In this document: positions 1-12,440 of the stretch, in pieces
How the letters are laid out: each line of letters begins with the position of its first letter
Position numbering within the stretch: the stretch's first letter is position 1
Assembly (NCBI RefSeq): GCF_042100115.1
Contig: NC_091280.1
Span: 1,116,001 to 1,180,000, forward strand
Origin: Alternaria dauci
Taxonomy: Eukaryota > Ascomycota > Dothideomycetes > Pleosporales > Pleosporaceae
DNA: 64,000 nucleotides
Reading direction: 5' to 3'
Translations under genes and position numbers: made by a program
The notes under the pieces: model-generated
Told to the model about the DNA's origin: nothing
What the model saw: only the letters and a program-made list of their open reading frames with translations
The model's database searches: none

Positions 1-438
1 GGGTGGTAGTGTGTAGTTTGACGATGGCATAAAGTTTGAACTGCTCCGGGCTAAAAGCAGACTAACCTTGTAGCTCGCATCACGCAACGTGACGGACCAG
101 ACAAGTGCCTCACCATGGCGTCCTTTGGCGCCAATATGTCAAACTCGGCTGACAGCGGATTTAGTTTAGACGCACCTGCCGTACGTTTTAGTGGGAACAA
201 GATGCTTGAGAAATGTGCAATTTGATTGATGCACCTATTGCGAAGCCACGTGCTGCAGCAGTGGCTCCACCACTAGTTGCATGATCTGAAAGGCGATCTG
301 CAGATCTTCATTGACTCGTGATGTCTGTGGTGTGAAGAATAGTTCATATCGTGATGTTGATCCTAACGCCTATACCACCCGTGACGCCGTTAATTCATAT
401 GCTAAAGGACTGCCGTTGGCCGAACGGTTGCATCTTCC
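1..438. other. Left edge, no supported gene
   Basis: No protein family is recognisable here. A short plus-strand open frame begins at the ATG near 114 and runs about 22 codons to a GTACGT that could be a splice donor. No continuing exon can be found before the opposite-strand gene, so it is not called. This stretch probably holds the 3' UTR of the PRPP synthetase gene that ends at 439. Confidence 0.5.
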
Positions 439-1951
439 TTAGTCGACAGGCGCGTGCTTGAAGAGAAAACTAACACTCTCGCCATTGTGGGTACGCCTGC
501 AGGCCTCGGCAAGCTGTTTGTTGTTAGAGGGGCAATTGTTAGAGGCATGATGAGTTACGTACAGTAGGACTGATGTCAATCGTCTCGATACGATCGCATA
601 ACTCCTTCTTGTCCTCATGAGGTACGGTATTGGTGACGACAATCTTCTTGAGTTTACTGTTGTTGAGGGCTTCGATGGCGTTGCCACTCAGGATGCCGTG
701 TGTAACAATCGCGAGCGCATCTTTTGCACCCTCGGAGATCAGCACGTCCGCCGCCTTAACGAGTGTGCCGCATGTGTCGGCCATGTCGTCGACCAAGATG
801 GCCGTCTTGCCTCGTACATCTCCAACCAGCACCATTCGCGAAACCTCGTTCGGGCGCGTTCGCTCCTTGTGGATGAGGGCAAAGCCAAGGTTCAAGCCAT
901 CCGCTATCGAAGTTGCCCTGAAAATGCGTTAGTACTAGTACCTTCTCGAAGCTGTGATGCGGAGAGCAGTCCGGCGCTCCAGTATGGTACGAGGGAACAT
1001 CTCAGGGTCTTGACTTTGCACCATTGCATGGTTGCGTATTCTAGTATTCGACACCAAATGATCGAGGCAGCGTTTAGCAAATATATGCGGAGTCATCTTA
1101 CCTCTTTGCACCTCCTGCATCTGGGCTGACAATAACGCAGTCCTTGACGTCCAGGTTTTCACGAATCCATCGGAGCGTGCTCGGTTCCGCGTACAGGTTG
1201 TCTACGGGCACATTGAAGAAGCCCTGGATTTGGCTGGCGTGGAGGTCCATTGTGATGACGTGGTTGCAACCAGCAGTTTGAAGCATGTTTGCCATGAGTT
1301 TTGCTGTGATAGGCGCGCGTGACTTGTCCTTCTTATCCTGTCGAGCATAAGGGAAGTTTGGAATCACAGCAGTAATGCGGCGAGCAGAAGCCGTTTTGCA
1401 CGCATTAATCATGATCAGTAGTTCCATAAGCGCATCGTTGATGTCGCCTGGTGGCGTAGATTGAAGGATGAAGACTACGTTGTGGTAAGCTGAGGAAAGC
1501 CAGACACAATGGTGCTCGCTCCCAGAGTAAGATGATGCATACCATCTTCGTCTCGAACCGACTCTCCGATAGTCACGGAAGTCTCCTGGTTTGAGTATTG
1601 GAGCACGAGGATCTTGGTGAGCTCGATTCCGAGTCTGCGACTCCGTTAGCGATGTTGCTTGAGCATGTGCGCGACAGTCGAGCGCCCTGTCTCGATTCTT
1701 TGAAAAAAAAAAAAAATTGAGAAAAAAAAAGGTAGTCGTCTCGGGACGTGTTGTCGGGGCTTTCACGGTGAGTAATAGCTACATCTGCTGCGTTGTAGTA
1801 GTGATAAAGGCGTGACAGCCGTCGGGTATGCGCATGCCAAGTCATAGCCTCAAAGAGCGTGAAGAAGAACTTGAACGTACCGATCGGCTACGAGAGCTGC
1901 GAGCTCAGGATAGCTGTTGCCGGTGAGTAACTTGATGCTGTTGGTAGCCAT
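439..1951 (-). CDS. Ribose-phosphate pyrophosphokinase (PRPP synthetase)
   Basis: It makes phosphoribosyl pyrophosphate from ribose-5-phosphate and ATP, the precursor of nucleotides, histidine and tryptophan, in the cytosol. Five exons fit: 1951-1881, 1634-1543, 1474-1102, 917-563 and 513-439. They sum to 966 nt and 321 residues, the usual length for the family. The start is the ATG beginning [17 protein letters not shown]. Diagnostic pieces are the conserved block [17 protein letters not shown], the metal/PRPP signature [11 protein letters not shown], and the PRPP-binding loop [11 protein letters not shown]. The C-terminal tail [15 protein letters not shown] lies on the small last exon. The first intron (1635-1880) contains two long runs of A on the plus strand (about 1703-1716 and 1722-1730), which are T-rich tracts in the transcript. 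Fungi carry several PRS paralogues, and I cannot say which one this is. Confidence 0.96.
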
Positions 1952-3406
1952 GGTGGTGAGGGTAATGGCGGGAAATATGTGGATTTCTGAAACTTATCAC
2001 ATTGTCGCCCAAAGAGTGAGCTTTTTCGCGCAAAAACGCGGGCACGGGCCCGTGCGGAGAAGGATCGGAGAAAGGTGGCGCCGGCACAAAGAGCCCTGGA
2101 AAGCCCTACCTGCTACCACGGTAGGTACGGACGAGCCCCACGGATTGCACTTATCGGCGGCACCTCGACCACAATCCACTCCCACGCCTTCAGAGAATGC
2201 TCATCTCTGCTAAACGGCAAATATGCATCTGGTCTTCCAAGCCACATACTTGATGCGTGCCGTGTGGTGGGAAACCAGTCTTCTAGTCGCCTTCTGAAAC
2301 TTGACGGCGGCCATGATCCGTGTCCAGCTCGCGGGGTGTTCTGGGCGTGTCCTCCATCTCCGGGCAAGTCCTCCATCTCCGATGCCATGTGCCTCGCCAA
2401 ACCTGCAAAAGCTGTCTCCAGTCCAGCAAGGGTGAGATCAAGAACATTGATATGATTGCTGCGGGGATGTGCGACTGTGCAGCCTCGCGTAGCACGTATA
2501 GCCCCCCTGGTAACCTGTAGAAACGATGCTCTGGGCAAAGTCCCCTCTCATGTTCTTGCCCCACTGTATCTCCGTTTCATCGAGCACCTTTCAAGACGTT
2601 GCGATGTCCCCGTTGAAACAGGCTATAATGGCCATGTTATCGCAAGGACTCGAGCCTCGCCACGTGGGGTACGCAGTTCAATGAAACAATTTGAGCTCTA
2701 GGATACACAAGTCATGTCGCGCGAAGTACCACTGTTCTCGTGGGCAAATTACTTACTATCGTCGTGACAGTTGCCGTCGCAGCTCTATCCAGAAGAAGAA
2801 AGCTGGACGTCGTACCTACCAGGGTCGTCAGTGTGACATCTCATACCAGGCTCGAGCCGTGTGCTTGAGGCATGGCGATGTCTCGAAACTGGCTCTAGAC
2901 AGGATCGGTGTCACAAGAAATATTGGAAAGAGACTAAACATTTGACCTGAGATGTCATTCATGATTCATCCACCCCTGCAGGTAAGTATCTAGAGACATA
3001 TATGGTGCGCCACAACGGCTTCCTGCCCTTGTCGAAGCTCAAACATGAAACGCCCCCCAGCATGATCATCGCCGTTTTTGACATCGTGATGTAAGAGAAA
3101 GTATTGATGTGCAGAAGAGTACTTGGAGAAACAGAACAGATGGGCAAAAGCTTGGGTATAGATGCCAACGTATACGATAAATCAGAGTGTCGGTGTTAGT
3201 CGTTCTTTTGTGTACACGAACGTCAAGTCGAGTCAGTCGAGAAAGATAGAAGAGATGGCGGTAAGAGGGACAGGTGCTCAAGTCGTTATGGTACAGATAG
3301 GCAAGTCGTGAGATGTCCAGAGGTCGAAATTAATGATAGGCCGTCAAAGGCATGGGAGAGGGTATCGAAGTTGATGGAATAGAAGATGTGTTTCGTGTCA
3401 GGTCCT
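1952..3406. other. Intergenic region between two minus-strand genes
   Basis: This 1.45 kb holds the promoter of the PRPP synthetase gene and the 3' flank of the Uds1 gene. Only short, composition-driven open frames occur, and none resembles a protein family. A short direct repeat of TCCTCCATCTCCG lies near 2352-2381. Nothing else is supported. Confidence 0.5.
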
Positions 3407-5398
3407 TTAGCATGTCTGTTCACACATCTTGCCGATGGCCTTCTCGATGTCAGAGAAGAGATTCAGCACGTGGCCATCAGCGTAAATTTTGATCGACTCG
3501 GTCTCTTTTCGTTGGTGTCGAGAAGGGCTGTCGATCTTTACAGGACTCCGTGGTGGTGTAGTTTCGGCTACCTGGTCCCGAGCACTAGGGTTGAGCACGA
3601 TAGCAGCAGCAACATGCTCGAGTAATTTTTGCCGAAGTCGCAAGCGGCGGTTTTCGGCCTGCTCCAGTTTCAGGATGAACTCGTCGATCGAAATGTCCAG
3701 CTCGGCTAGGGCCTCTTCTTGTTTGAGGAGTGATTCGCGCGAGAAGATGACTGTTTCTCCGCGCCTGAGATAAGCGATCATACGGCCGTGCAGCTTTTGG
3801 CGGCCCGCTCGCAAGGACTTGTAGGTCTTTCGGAGGTAATCGCAACGCTCGTCAAGCGCTCTCAATTCCTGTGGCGGGGTTAGCTTTCGTCATCTTAACC
3901 AGGCTGTAAAGAGCTTACCCTTGATAATGATGCTACATCACGTTTGTGCAGAACTTCGAAATTGCCAGCCTGATCGTATGCTTGCTTGTGAAGAAGCTTC
4001 TTGTCGGCATCACTCATGCGTCGCGCAGCTTCTGATACGCGCATGCCTTCGGGCAGCTTCCATGAGTCCGGGATAGCTTCGGCACCGTCAGCCTCTGAGA
4101 CAGTCCTGCTGCGTTCCCTCTTGCTGTTGCGTCGTTTAGGTCGTCCCCTTTCCATAATCGACGACTCTGACATGTTTCGATTGTGAGCCAACGATTGTGT
4201 CGCGATGGGATCTCTCCTCTCAGTTCGTGGCGAGCCTCGGTTGGATGCAGGTGAGGATGCGTAGAAAGGATTGGTAAAAGTTGATGGTGGTGTAGGAAGT
4301 GGGACGCTCCCATTGGGCGATCGTCGGAGGTCCATTGCACTCAACGGTGTGTTGCCTCCAGAAGTCATGGAGGCGGGCGTTGTCATCTGTGGACGACTTG
4401 TTTTCGAGTTCAGGACCAGTGGGGCTGGTGAAGTTTTACGCTCAGCAGCTGTTGATTTGGGCGGTACTTGTGGGCGAGTCTCTTCGTCCATGATTGCGGT
4501 CTGAACCTTGAGGTAGGGTCTGGGCGTTGCACCGGGGCTGAGGATAGGAGAAAGTGGTCTTCCGGAGGCGTTGGGTAGTTCAGAAGAAGGAGGGGCGTTG
4601 CTGAATTGAGTTGGAACGTGAGAAGGACCTGTTACGCAAGCCATCATTGCATCACCAAAAGGTCCGGTCCTCCAGTTTGTACCCGGAGCACTGCAAGATC
4701 TTTCATGGCCAAAAGCTTCGTATGAGAGCTTGCGGAGAGGTGGCCTCCCTGGGATGGTTGCTGAGGATATTGTAAGCAATCGTTCGAACATTGTGGAAAT
4801 TGAGTAGAAACTTACGGGAGTCGATGGACATCTCTTGTACAGTAGTCATGGTGCTTCCAAGCTCGGGCACACTGACTTTTCTTCTTCTTGACAAGGATCC
4901 AGTCCGTTGCCAAAAAGGTAAACTGCTCTCGGGCAGCACGGCGGTATCACTGAGAGAGGTGGAAGAGCGGCCGGCAGAAAGGGCAGCAAGCTTGTCAGAC
5001 GATTGGTTCGGCTTTGACAATGTTACTGGGCTTTTTGCTGAAGGCCAGAGTTGGTACTTGGATGCAGCAGGCTGATGAAGGGCCGCTAACGAAGAACTCT
5101 TGGTGTGGGAAGAAGCACTTGGCGATTGGGAGTCTCTGGCAGCCTGAATATCTCTGAGTGAGCGTGAACGTCGGGGCAAATGATAGTTCATTGCAGTCGA
5201 GAGTGGAGCTGCGTGGCTTACCATCCTGGAGGACGTTTCTTGAGTTATATAAACAGAAGACACGTCGGAATCAGAGCGCATGCAATTGGCAATGTGTGCC
5301 ATGACGGACGTTTGAGGTTGCCGTGGCTCACTGTCTGAAGTACAAGGTTGGTGAGACTCGGGAGGCGGGCACGTCAAACATGAAGGCTTTCCCTGCAT
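3407..5398 (-). CDS. Uds1-domain protein (up-regulated during septation family)
   Basis: Fungal family of putative septation or cytoskeleton-related proteins; molecular function is not established. Three exons fit: 5398-4816, 4748-3919 and 3868-3407 (624 residues). Both introns have clean GTAAG donors and CAG acceptors. The first two thirds are Ser/Pro/Arg-rich and look disordered. The conserved block begins near 'GMRVSEAARRMSDADKKLLH', continues through 'FEVLHKRDVASLSR' and 'RALDERCDYLRKTYKSLRAG', and is rich in coiled-coil-like charge patterns (LAELDISIDEFILKLEQAE). I recognise this block as the Uds1 domain. The start at 5398 is the first in-frame ATG; the frame stays open upstream to a TTG and a CAG that could be a splice acceptor, so an extra 5' exon is possible. 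The protein ends soon after the domain. Confidence 0.8.
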
Positions 5399-8300
5399 GT
5401 ATGTGGTAAAAAAGACACTGCAGCGGGTTAAGTGTGGCTCACAGGCACTAGTGTTGATACCTGCAGCAGCGAGGGAGCGCCCCTGCAAAGGCAAAGTACC
5501 AATAACAGCAAAAGTATCTAGGCTGTCGGGGCGCGTCCTAGACGGGGTTGGCGGGAGCTGGATGAAACGCGAGCCTAACCTCGCATGTCTGGCGATTCGT
5601 GGGGTAGGCTATACCGTCGCGCAATTAATGCCTAGGATGATCTGCACGATGTGCACAGCGGCACCACCCATGGCATCGAGCACAGCGCATGGTCGCGACG
5701 GATAGTGCCTTTTGGCTGCAACATGTTGATCTGCAGCATAGTGCGGAGGCGAGTAGCAGAGCTGGCGTGAGGCATCAGGTGCTCGCGTCTAGCGCAACGT
5801 GAAGAGGCCCTGGTGCAGCACATCGGCCATCAACATCCATCATTACTCTTACGGACCGGCTGCTCGATTGCCAGGCCGTTAATCAATGCCGGTGGTTTGC
5901 ACCAAAACGGCAGGAAAGCCGGCCCACCAGGCGGGCAGCAGAGGGTCGCTGGCGACTGGATAGTGAGTGGCCCTGGCTGCTGGTGAGGAGGGTGAAGCGC
6001 GCTTGTAGAGGACGTGTTGATGAGAAGAAAACATGTGCCCTGTGCTGGTGTAGTGCAATCGCCGCCATGGTGGTTTGGACGAGGCCGTGTAGGACGGTGC
6101 GCGCCTCTCCGCCATGGCGCGAGAACGTTGGTGAGTTCGGGACAGAAGCGAACAAGGTGCGCCTCAGGAACAAGGCAGATGCGAGGCGAACGTTTAGAAG
6201 CAGCAGGGGTGCGCCATTGGCTGCGGAAGCGGCCTCGTGGCAACCCTGGGCCGGAAACAGGGTCATCACGGCACAGCAGCAGCCGCCACGAGTCGTAAAT
6301 ACTACGAGCTCTTCTAGACGGCCTCGCGCAAAGCTTATCGCATGCGCTGGTGCGACCTATTACCACTGGTAAGAAGCATCTGCTCCACTACTAGCACTCA
6401 ACCCTCAGCTCATACGAGCGGCCAAATGTCGTGACAAAGACGGCATATTCCACCGACACTGCCTCGTCCCCTGTCGACACCCACGTTTGGGCGCCCTCCT
6501 AGCGAACAGTCGAGACGAAGACGATCATGTCTAGTCGTCGTTGCCCTGCCCTCCCTTCCGCCGTCATCTCAGAGGAAGTGTCGGCCAGATGGAGCCATCC
6601 GAGGTCATGTCCCATGCAGTGGGCAGTTATAGGCGAGGTCCAGTCTTATAGGCTTATAGCCTTGCTCCGTCGCATACACTTAAGCGACGGCTGCCCAAGA
6701 ACATCGGTCAGTGTGAAGAAAACATAGCAGAGCGTCGTATGGCGTACGTGCCTCGTGTCAATAATACCGCACTGCTACTAACCCATTCCCTACCAATTCA
6801 CGACGGCGGCGTGGGATCATGAGAGGTCCAAGCTACCTGTGGGCCTTCGACGCTGTCTCTCCATGTTTAAACTTTGCACTATGTATGCTCATGCATGTCT
6901 AGCTCTTCCATTTCTAGACGCGAACGGCGTCTTGACTTGCTTCCGCCATGCCGACACCGACGCCGACGCCATCGCGAGCGCGCATCTGGGAGACCTGCCT
7001 TACGCCTTCTGCCCGCGATCGCTGTCTGCCGCAGGCCGCTCTAGAGTTCCAGCTTCTGCGTACGACTTGCGTACTGTCGTGTCTGCCTCTTTCTCCCGAG
7101 TCTGGTACGCCGTTTCACTCTAGATGCTATCCGTGCGGTGGGCTGGCCGGTTATCACATGCCGTAACCGTGCGGTGGGCCCCCACGAAACATCATGCAAC
7201 GACATTCGTGCCTACCGTCTTTCATACCTGGCCCAGATGATAGCGACGTTGCTGTTCTCAGAGATGAAGCTTCATTACCTCAATATGCATGTAACTATAA
7301 CTAGGTACGCTGCGCTACTCAATTTCGGCTTCCCGCTCCGCTCGCATGCAAGTGCTTTCCGACTTCACGCCAAGCCATGCAGTGAACGGGCTAGTGTCAG
7401 CAAGGGATTGCTGCATGAGAGCCACCAACTTTTTCACAGAGTCATTATCATCCGATTTGCACACATGCGGTTACATTCTTTCCTGTTCCTTATCAAAAGC
7501 AACTCTGGTGTGCGGTTCATCTTGCTGCTCAGACCTTCGCCTGGGCCACCTTTCCTAAAAGGGGTCCGCCTTGGCTTATACTAGTGTGGCTCTTGACTGT
7601 TCTGAGTGGGGACTGCGTCTGGTCACATTCGGTCGGTTCGCGGGCAGCAAACCATGCTCACCGCGCAGCAACAGTTGGCCCATGACGGCTGGGTCATCTT
7701 GCGCAACAGCGCTAGCTGATCGGAAGTAGATGGATTAGTATCAATCCACATCGACGTGCATACGAACACCGAATCCTTCATCGGGATCGCTGGGTCAAGC
7801 CGAAAACTGGTGCATTTGTTTTGGTGGACGTGTGCTGGTTCCGACTGTTTCGAAAGCGCGCCACTCCATCATCTACGGTGCGGCTGTCGGCACGCGTCAC
7901 TTGATCACCAAGGATATACACAAGGCCTGTCTTTGATCAAACATCATATCGACACTGCCCGTCATAGCCTTACGATATTGCGCCGAACCCAAATGATTTG
8001 TCTTGTCGAGTCATTCCATGCCCAGGTGCCCAAACCCGCCGCGAGTTATACCGTAACCGAGATACCAGTTGGATGTAGACGGCATATCGCAATAACAATC
8101 AGGACCACCTTGCTACTGCGGGTCCTCATGACGATCATTTCCGACATGTACATTGAGTAGTTCGGGAATTTCGCGATCTCTAGCAAGGAATGTCTGTGTC
8201 CAGATGTCGTCTAGTGTCTATCTCGAGAGTTATCGTAACGCCGAGTGATACGACACAAGACAGTAGGGTAACATGATTAGCAAGTAGGGTCAAACCAAAC

Positions 8301-10464
8301 AGCTCAACTCTCGTGATTATGTTCATAATCTCTGAGAGGTTACATGCTGGCAACGAGTTGTTGCCTCGCGTCAACTGCAAATCCAGATTCCACACTGCTG
8401 ATATAGAAAAGTAACCTTGGAAACACCGACCCCTTACTGCCGCTCAGCAATTAACAACATACATTCCCTCTGGCGGTTCTCCATTAATGATCTTTCCTTG
8501 CTTTGCGCGAGCTATCCTTTTCGGCACCTTCGGAATCCACGCCGGTGATTGCGTACGCCTCTACTACGATCATCCATGTACAAGACAGGTTCCTGGTGGT
8601 GGCTTACGATATCGATCGCGATCATAGTCTGATCGTCGATCTCCCTTAACAGCCGCTCGGCTATGCTCTATTGTACAACAGATGCAATACGCCATTCCCA
8701 GTGAGTTCAGCAGTCGGCTACTTGAATCGAGCATTCGCATGTACTATTGTATCATCGGATACCCTCATTGTCACGGCATATTGATGTAAACACCTCGTAT
8801 AGGGTACATAGTTTGCAGAAAGGACCCGACAACCTGTCAACACATTTCCTCGTCTCCTATACGCGAAGCTGGCACGAAGAAGGGAATCCCAAGCGGAGCA
8901 TAGGTGGCCATACAGCAAGAAAGGAAAGTCACCAAATCGACGATGTACAAAGCAAACTAGAGCTTAAAGCCGCTTAGCACACCAAAGCACAAGCAAGCTT
9001 ACAACAAACAGCTTCTCGAAGACGCGTCGAAGCCTGAGGCGCAAAAACAACAGCGAAATTGCGCAAGCACCCGCCACACTTTCCCCTGCACCAGTAAGCA
9101 ACCCTTAGAACGCCAAAAAGCCCGCCATGTCAAGACTTGTACGGCCCTTTTTTCTTCTCTTTCTCCGGAGTATACTCCTAGCATCTTGGAACGGCGGCTA
9201 GAAGCTCTTTTCCGCACATCTTCTAGCTTAGGAAATCGGAATTTAGGAGTGTCACTGGTGAGCAAGCTAAGCTTACACCAAACCGGCGCCAAACTTAGAT
9301 GCATAAAACAAGATGTCGTCTTCAGGTCGTTGAGCTAGTTGAGCTAGCGATGTGTTCGATTCCAGAAAGTAAGCAAGCAGCGGGGGCCATGGCAATTAGG
9401 GTTTGGTACTCGGAATTCCGCAACTGACTGCAGGTAACGATGTGTATGTGCATATGGGTAAGTTTGAACGGCGCATGGCGTGTCAAATTTGGTCTTTCTG
9501 GATTGAAGGCTTGCACAGGGTTCGTATGCCCCACCAGCTTGCAGGCTGCAGACACACTGGACTTGACCACTGCAAACCATATCGCTTCCCGCATATTGGG
9601 CGAGCACCTCATGAGACGTGCATTTGCTGGTGTGCTACTATTTTTGCCCCATCGGCGAGATCAAGCGTAGTGTTGGTGTTGTCAAACGTTCATGCGCAAA
9701 AAGACGCCTTTCCTGTGTGTGGAAATAGGATTTTTCCGCACGGTACTTGCGTGCCTACCTTTTTCCCTTCTAAACCGGAATATGCGGGGTGCCGTGCATA
9801 AGGCGTACACCCAGAGAGAACGGTAATGCAGAAAGGAGGCCCCGAGTATGCGAACTAACGGTACCGAGTGTCAGTTGTGAAGATTTAATAATAGATATGG
9901 TTATTGTAGAATTGCATCCGGGTTACATATTTCTACACAAGTATTGTACATCATGGGAGTTTGGAGACGCGACCAAGAAGACGCAAGCACGCAACCGTTG
10001 CCCGCTCCTTCGCTGTGGATGTCAGGCGTGCAGCACGGTCGATGACATCGTAGCTAGGGTTAAAGGATGTGAACGCTGTGCATAGTCTTGCGACTAGAAA
10101 CCACTTGATGCAGCGGACGTTGCCATGAGGAGTGACAGGGTCGATAGCCGACATTAGTTCCCTTCTCTTACACATACACCTACACATTCGGCAGTCGTCC
10201 GTCCGCTCCGTCTTCATTCTTACCACACCCGTACATTCACTCCACTGGAAACTCCACATTGCAATCGAGATCATGTATCCCATCGTCGCCATCCCTACCT
10301 TTCACGTGGCCGTGCTGCCTCTCCTGACATTGCTTTTTCACATTGGCGAGCTCCTTCCCGCACCGTTTTCCAATACCAAAAGGGATTTCCACAAGCTCCG
10401 CCTTCCTCGTCAGTACATCTCAAACTCGTGCCGTATGCCCCGTAATAGTCCTCCATGGCCGACG
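5399..10464. other. 5 kb region without a supported gene
   Basis: Many short open frames exist on both strands (for example 5830-6366 minus, 7138-7584 plus, 7756-8160 plus, 8999-9304 minus, 9322-9612 minus). None has a recognisable domain, a run of conserved-looking sequence, or splice signals that join to a longer product. Base composition is not strikingly AT-rich, so this is not an obvious RIP-mutated repeat block. Weak direct repeats sharing AAGCTTACA lie near 8996 and 9268. The first few hundred bases presumably include the Uds1 promoter. Confidence 0.5.
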
Positions 10465-12197
10465 CTATCTTAGTTCAACGCCCAGCCTCTCCACAAGCAA
10501 GCCCCTCAGCCGCTCATGCAGCTCGTTAGTCTCTTCGTTTGTGAGTGTGCGTTCCAAGCTGCGGTAGTTGATGCGATAGCACAGACTCTTGCGTCCAGTC
10601 TTAGGATGCACGAATTCATCCGTTAGACGCACATCTTCCACAAGATCACCGCAGACTTCTCGCGCGATTTCCATCACATCGTTTTCGTGGAAACTGGATG
10701 ATGACGGGGCAGGAGCCGCCGGTGGAATTGGTGTACCAGACGGTGCTGATGAATTTGATGACTGTGTGGATGATGTTGTGTGCGAATGGTTTGGCACGCC
10801 TCCTGCAGGCGGATGAACTGCTGCAGCTCCACCAGCAGCGTTGGAACTACTCCTCAACCAGAAGCTCACATCCTTGAAACATGCAGGGTGTTTGCTAAAT
10901 GGCACGAAGCGGCGCATGGCTTTCTGCTCGCTGAATTGCGATAAGAAGCGATTGTCCTTTGACCAGAACAGGCGTATGTCCGGGATGGAGTAGAGCAACA
11001 TAGCGATGCGTTCTAGACCTATACCGAAAGCCCAGCCTATGCGCGTGGGGACCGAGGCGTTGTTCAGGATGGGCTGTGAGACGATGCCACAGCCGAGGAC
11101 TTCGAGCCAATCGCCTTGCCAAAAGACCTCGAGTTCCCATGAGGGCGACGTGAAGGGAAAGTAAGCTTCTACCCATCGTATTTTCAGTGGCTTGTTTGGT
11201 GATTCTGTGTCTGTAGCACTCTTTGCAGCATTGAAAACCGTGACTACCATGTCTTCAAGACTGCGCTTAAGGTGTGCTGCCATGGCTTCGGCCTCTTCTG
11301 CTGAATGACCTGTTTGAAGCGGGTTACGCTCAGCATGAAAGGGAGGATTTGGATCTTCAACTGCAACATTGTGCTTGGGAATCTTCTCCACATCATCCCA
11401 AATAACTTGCGCCAGCGTCTTGCCTTCTCTTTCTGCCTGCTGTCGATCCCAAGTTCGCGCTCCCTCCATCTGATGGAACACCGGGTAATGACTTCTGTCG
11501 ATCGCATCTCTTCGGTATACATCGGCACTGATGAGATAGCCCTCACTCTCGTTGTTGCGGAATGTATCGGCTTGATGTGCTGAAGTGTGTGTTCGTAATA
11601 CAGTGTGCTTGTTCAGGTAGTATGTATCCGTCCTGCTACGGCCAATGTGGTCTGACGGAAAGCCGAGCGAGTCGAAGTTTTGTGCGGTTGTTACAATAGG
11701 AAAGAGGTCATTATGGGTCTTGTAACCTGTAAATCGGGACTCGATGAGTTTCCGTGTGATGGTCAACGGGTGATCTGGTTGTAGGTGTAGGCGTCTTGAT
11801 ACAGCGGCAAGGATTGTTGAAGGGGTGTTCATCCACTCGTCAGTTTGGTAAGTCCGGCCTTCTATTTTGATCTCTTTTGGGAATGCTCCTGTTCATACTT
11901 AGACGCTATACAGCTAATCGCTCGAATATAAGCTAAGCATGACGACCAAGCCGAATAAAGGCAGTGTTATTCTTGACACGATAGATCCTGAATCCTGTAT
12001 CGACGGATGCGAGTGTGTTTTGATTCGGTACAGAAAGCTAGGTAGGAGGCGCATCACACAATGGCAAACTCACCAGAAGAATTATGCCTCGCCGCGCTAC
12101 GCAACGGCCAGAGCGACAGTGGGGTCCGTGGTATCCGCAGCGAGGCATTCCAGCTCAATTGACGGCAAAGAGCCGTAGAGGGAAGCGGCATCCGCAT
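10465..12197 (-). CDS. MSF1: Mitochondrial phenylalanyl-tRNA synthetase
   Basis: It charges mitochondrial tRNA-Phe and is a monomeric class II synthetase of the mitochondrial matrix. Exon 1 (12197-12074) encodes an Arg/Ser/Leu-rich targeting peptide (MRMPLPSTALCRQL onward, ending near RSAARHNSS). A 185 bp intron with GTGAG/CAG ends separates it from exon 2 (11888-10465). The joined frame gives 515 residues. Exon 2 shows the N-terminal family block GRTYQTDEW, motif 2 around HQMEGARTWDRQ, motif 3 GIGLERIAMLL, and the C-terminal anticodon-binding FDX-ACB domain ending LLVERLGVELR. An unusual low-complexity Ser/Ala/Pro/Thr insert of about 55 residues (10695-10850) sits between the catalytic core and FDX-ACB. 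The gene is divergent from the dicarboxylate carrier across 243 bp. Confidence 0.96.
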
Positions 12198-12440
12198 CTT
12201 TGGTGGTCATGCTCACTCTTTGCAGTGGCGTCCGCAAAACCGCACCCGACGCCAAGCCCTACGTGCCAGCTCCGGGCTTAAATCCGGAAGCAGTATGTTT
12301 TGCCGATGACGTCCCGCATGCCGAATTCTCGGTCCCTCAACTACCACCGACGCTCGACAAACTTCTTGACTCTTAAGACAGCAGCTTCTCGGCGCCTGCA
12401 AACTACGCATGCTGCCGCTGCGCAGCCCTTCACCTCGAGA
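12198..12440. promoter_or_regulatory. Shared divergent promoter, two mitochondrial genes
   Basis: These 243 bp separate the start codons of the mitochondrial Phe-tRNA synthetase (minus) and the dicarboxylate carrier (plus). They must contain both 5' UTRs and core promoters. No specific factor site is identified. Confidence 0.55.

Noticed and set aside
5830..6366. Overlapping long open frames on both strands
   Set aside because: GC-rich sequence opens several frames at once. None resembles a protein family, and the stretch lies upstream of the Uds1 gene.
8990..9290. MITE-like element suggested by repeated AAGCTTACA
   Set aside because: The repeats are direct, short and imperfect. No inverted ends or target-site duplication could be seen.
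12300..12440. Upstream start of the dicarboxylate carrier giving about 47 extra residues
   Set aside because: Carriers of this family normally lack presequences, and the region overlaps the short divergent promoter. The ATG at 12441 fits better.
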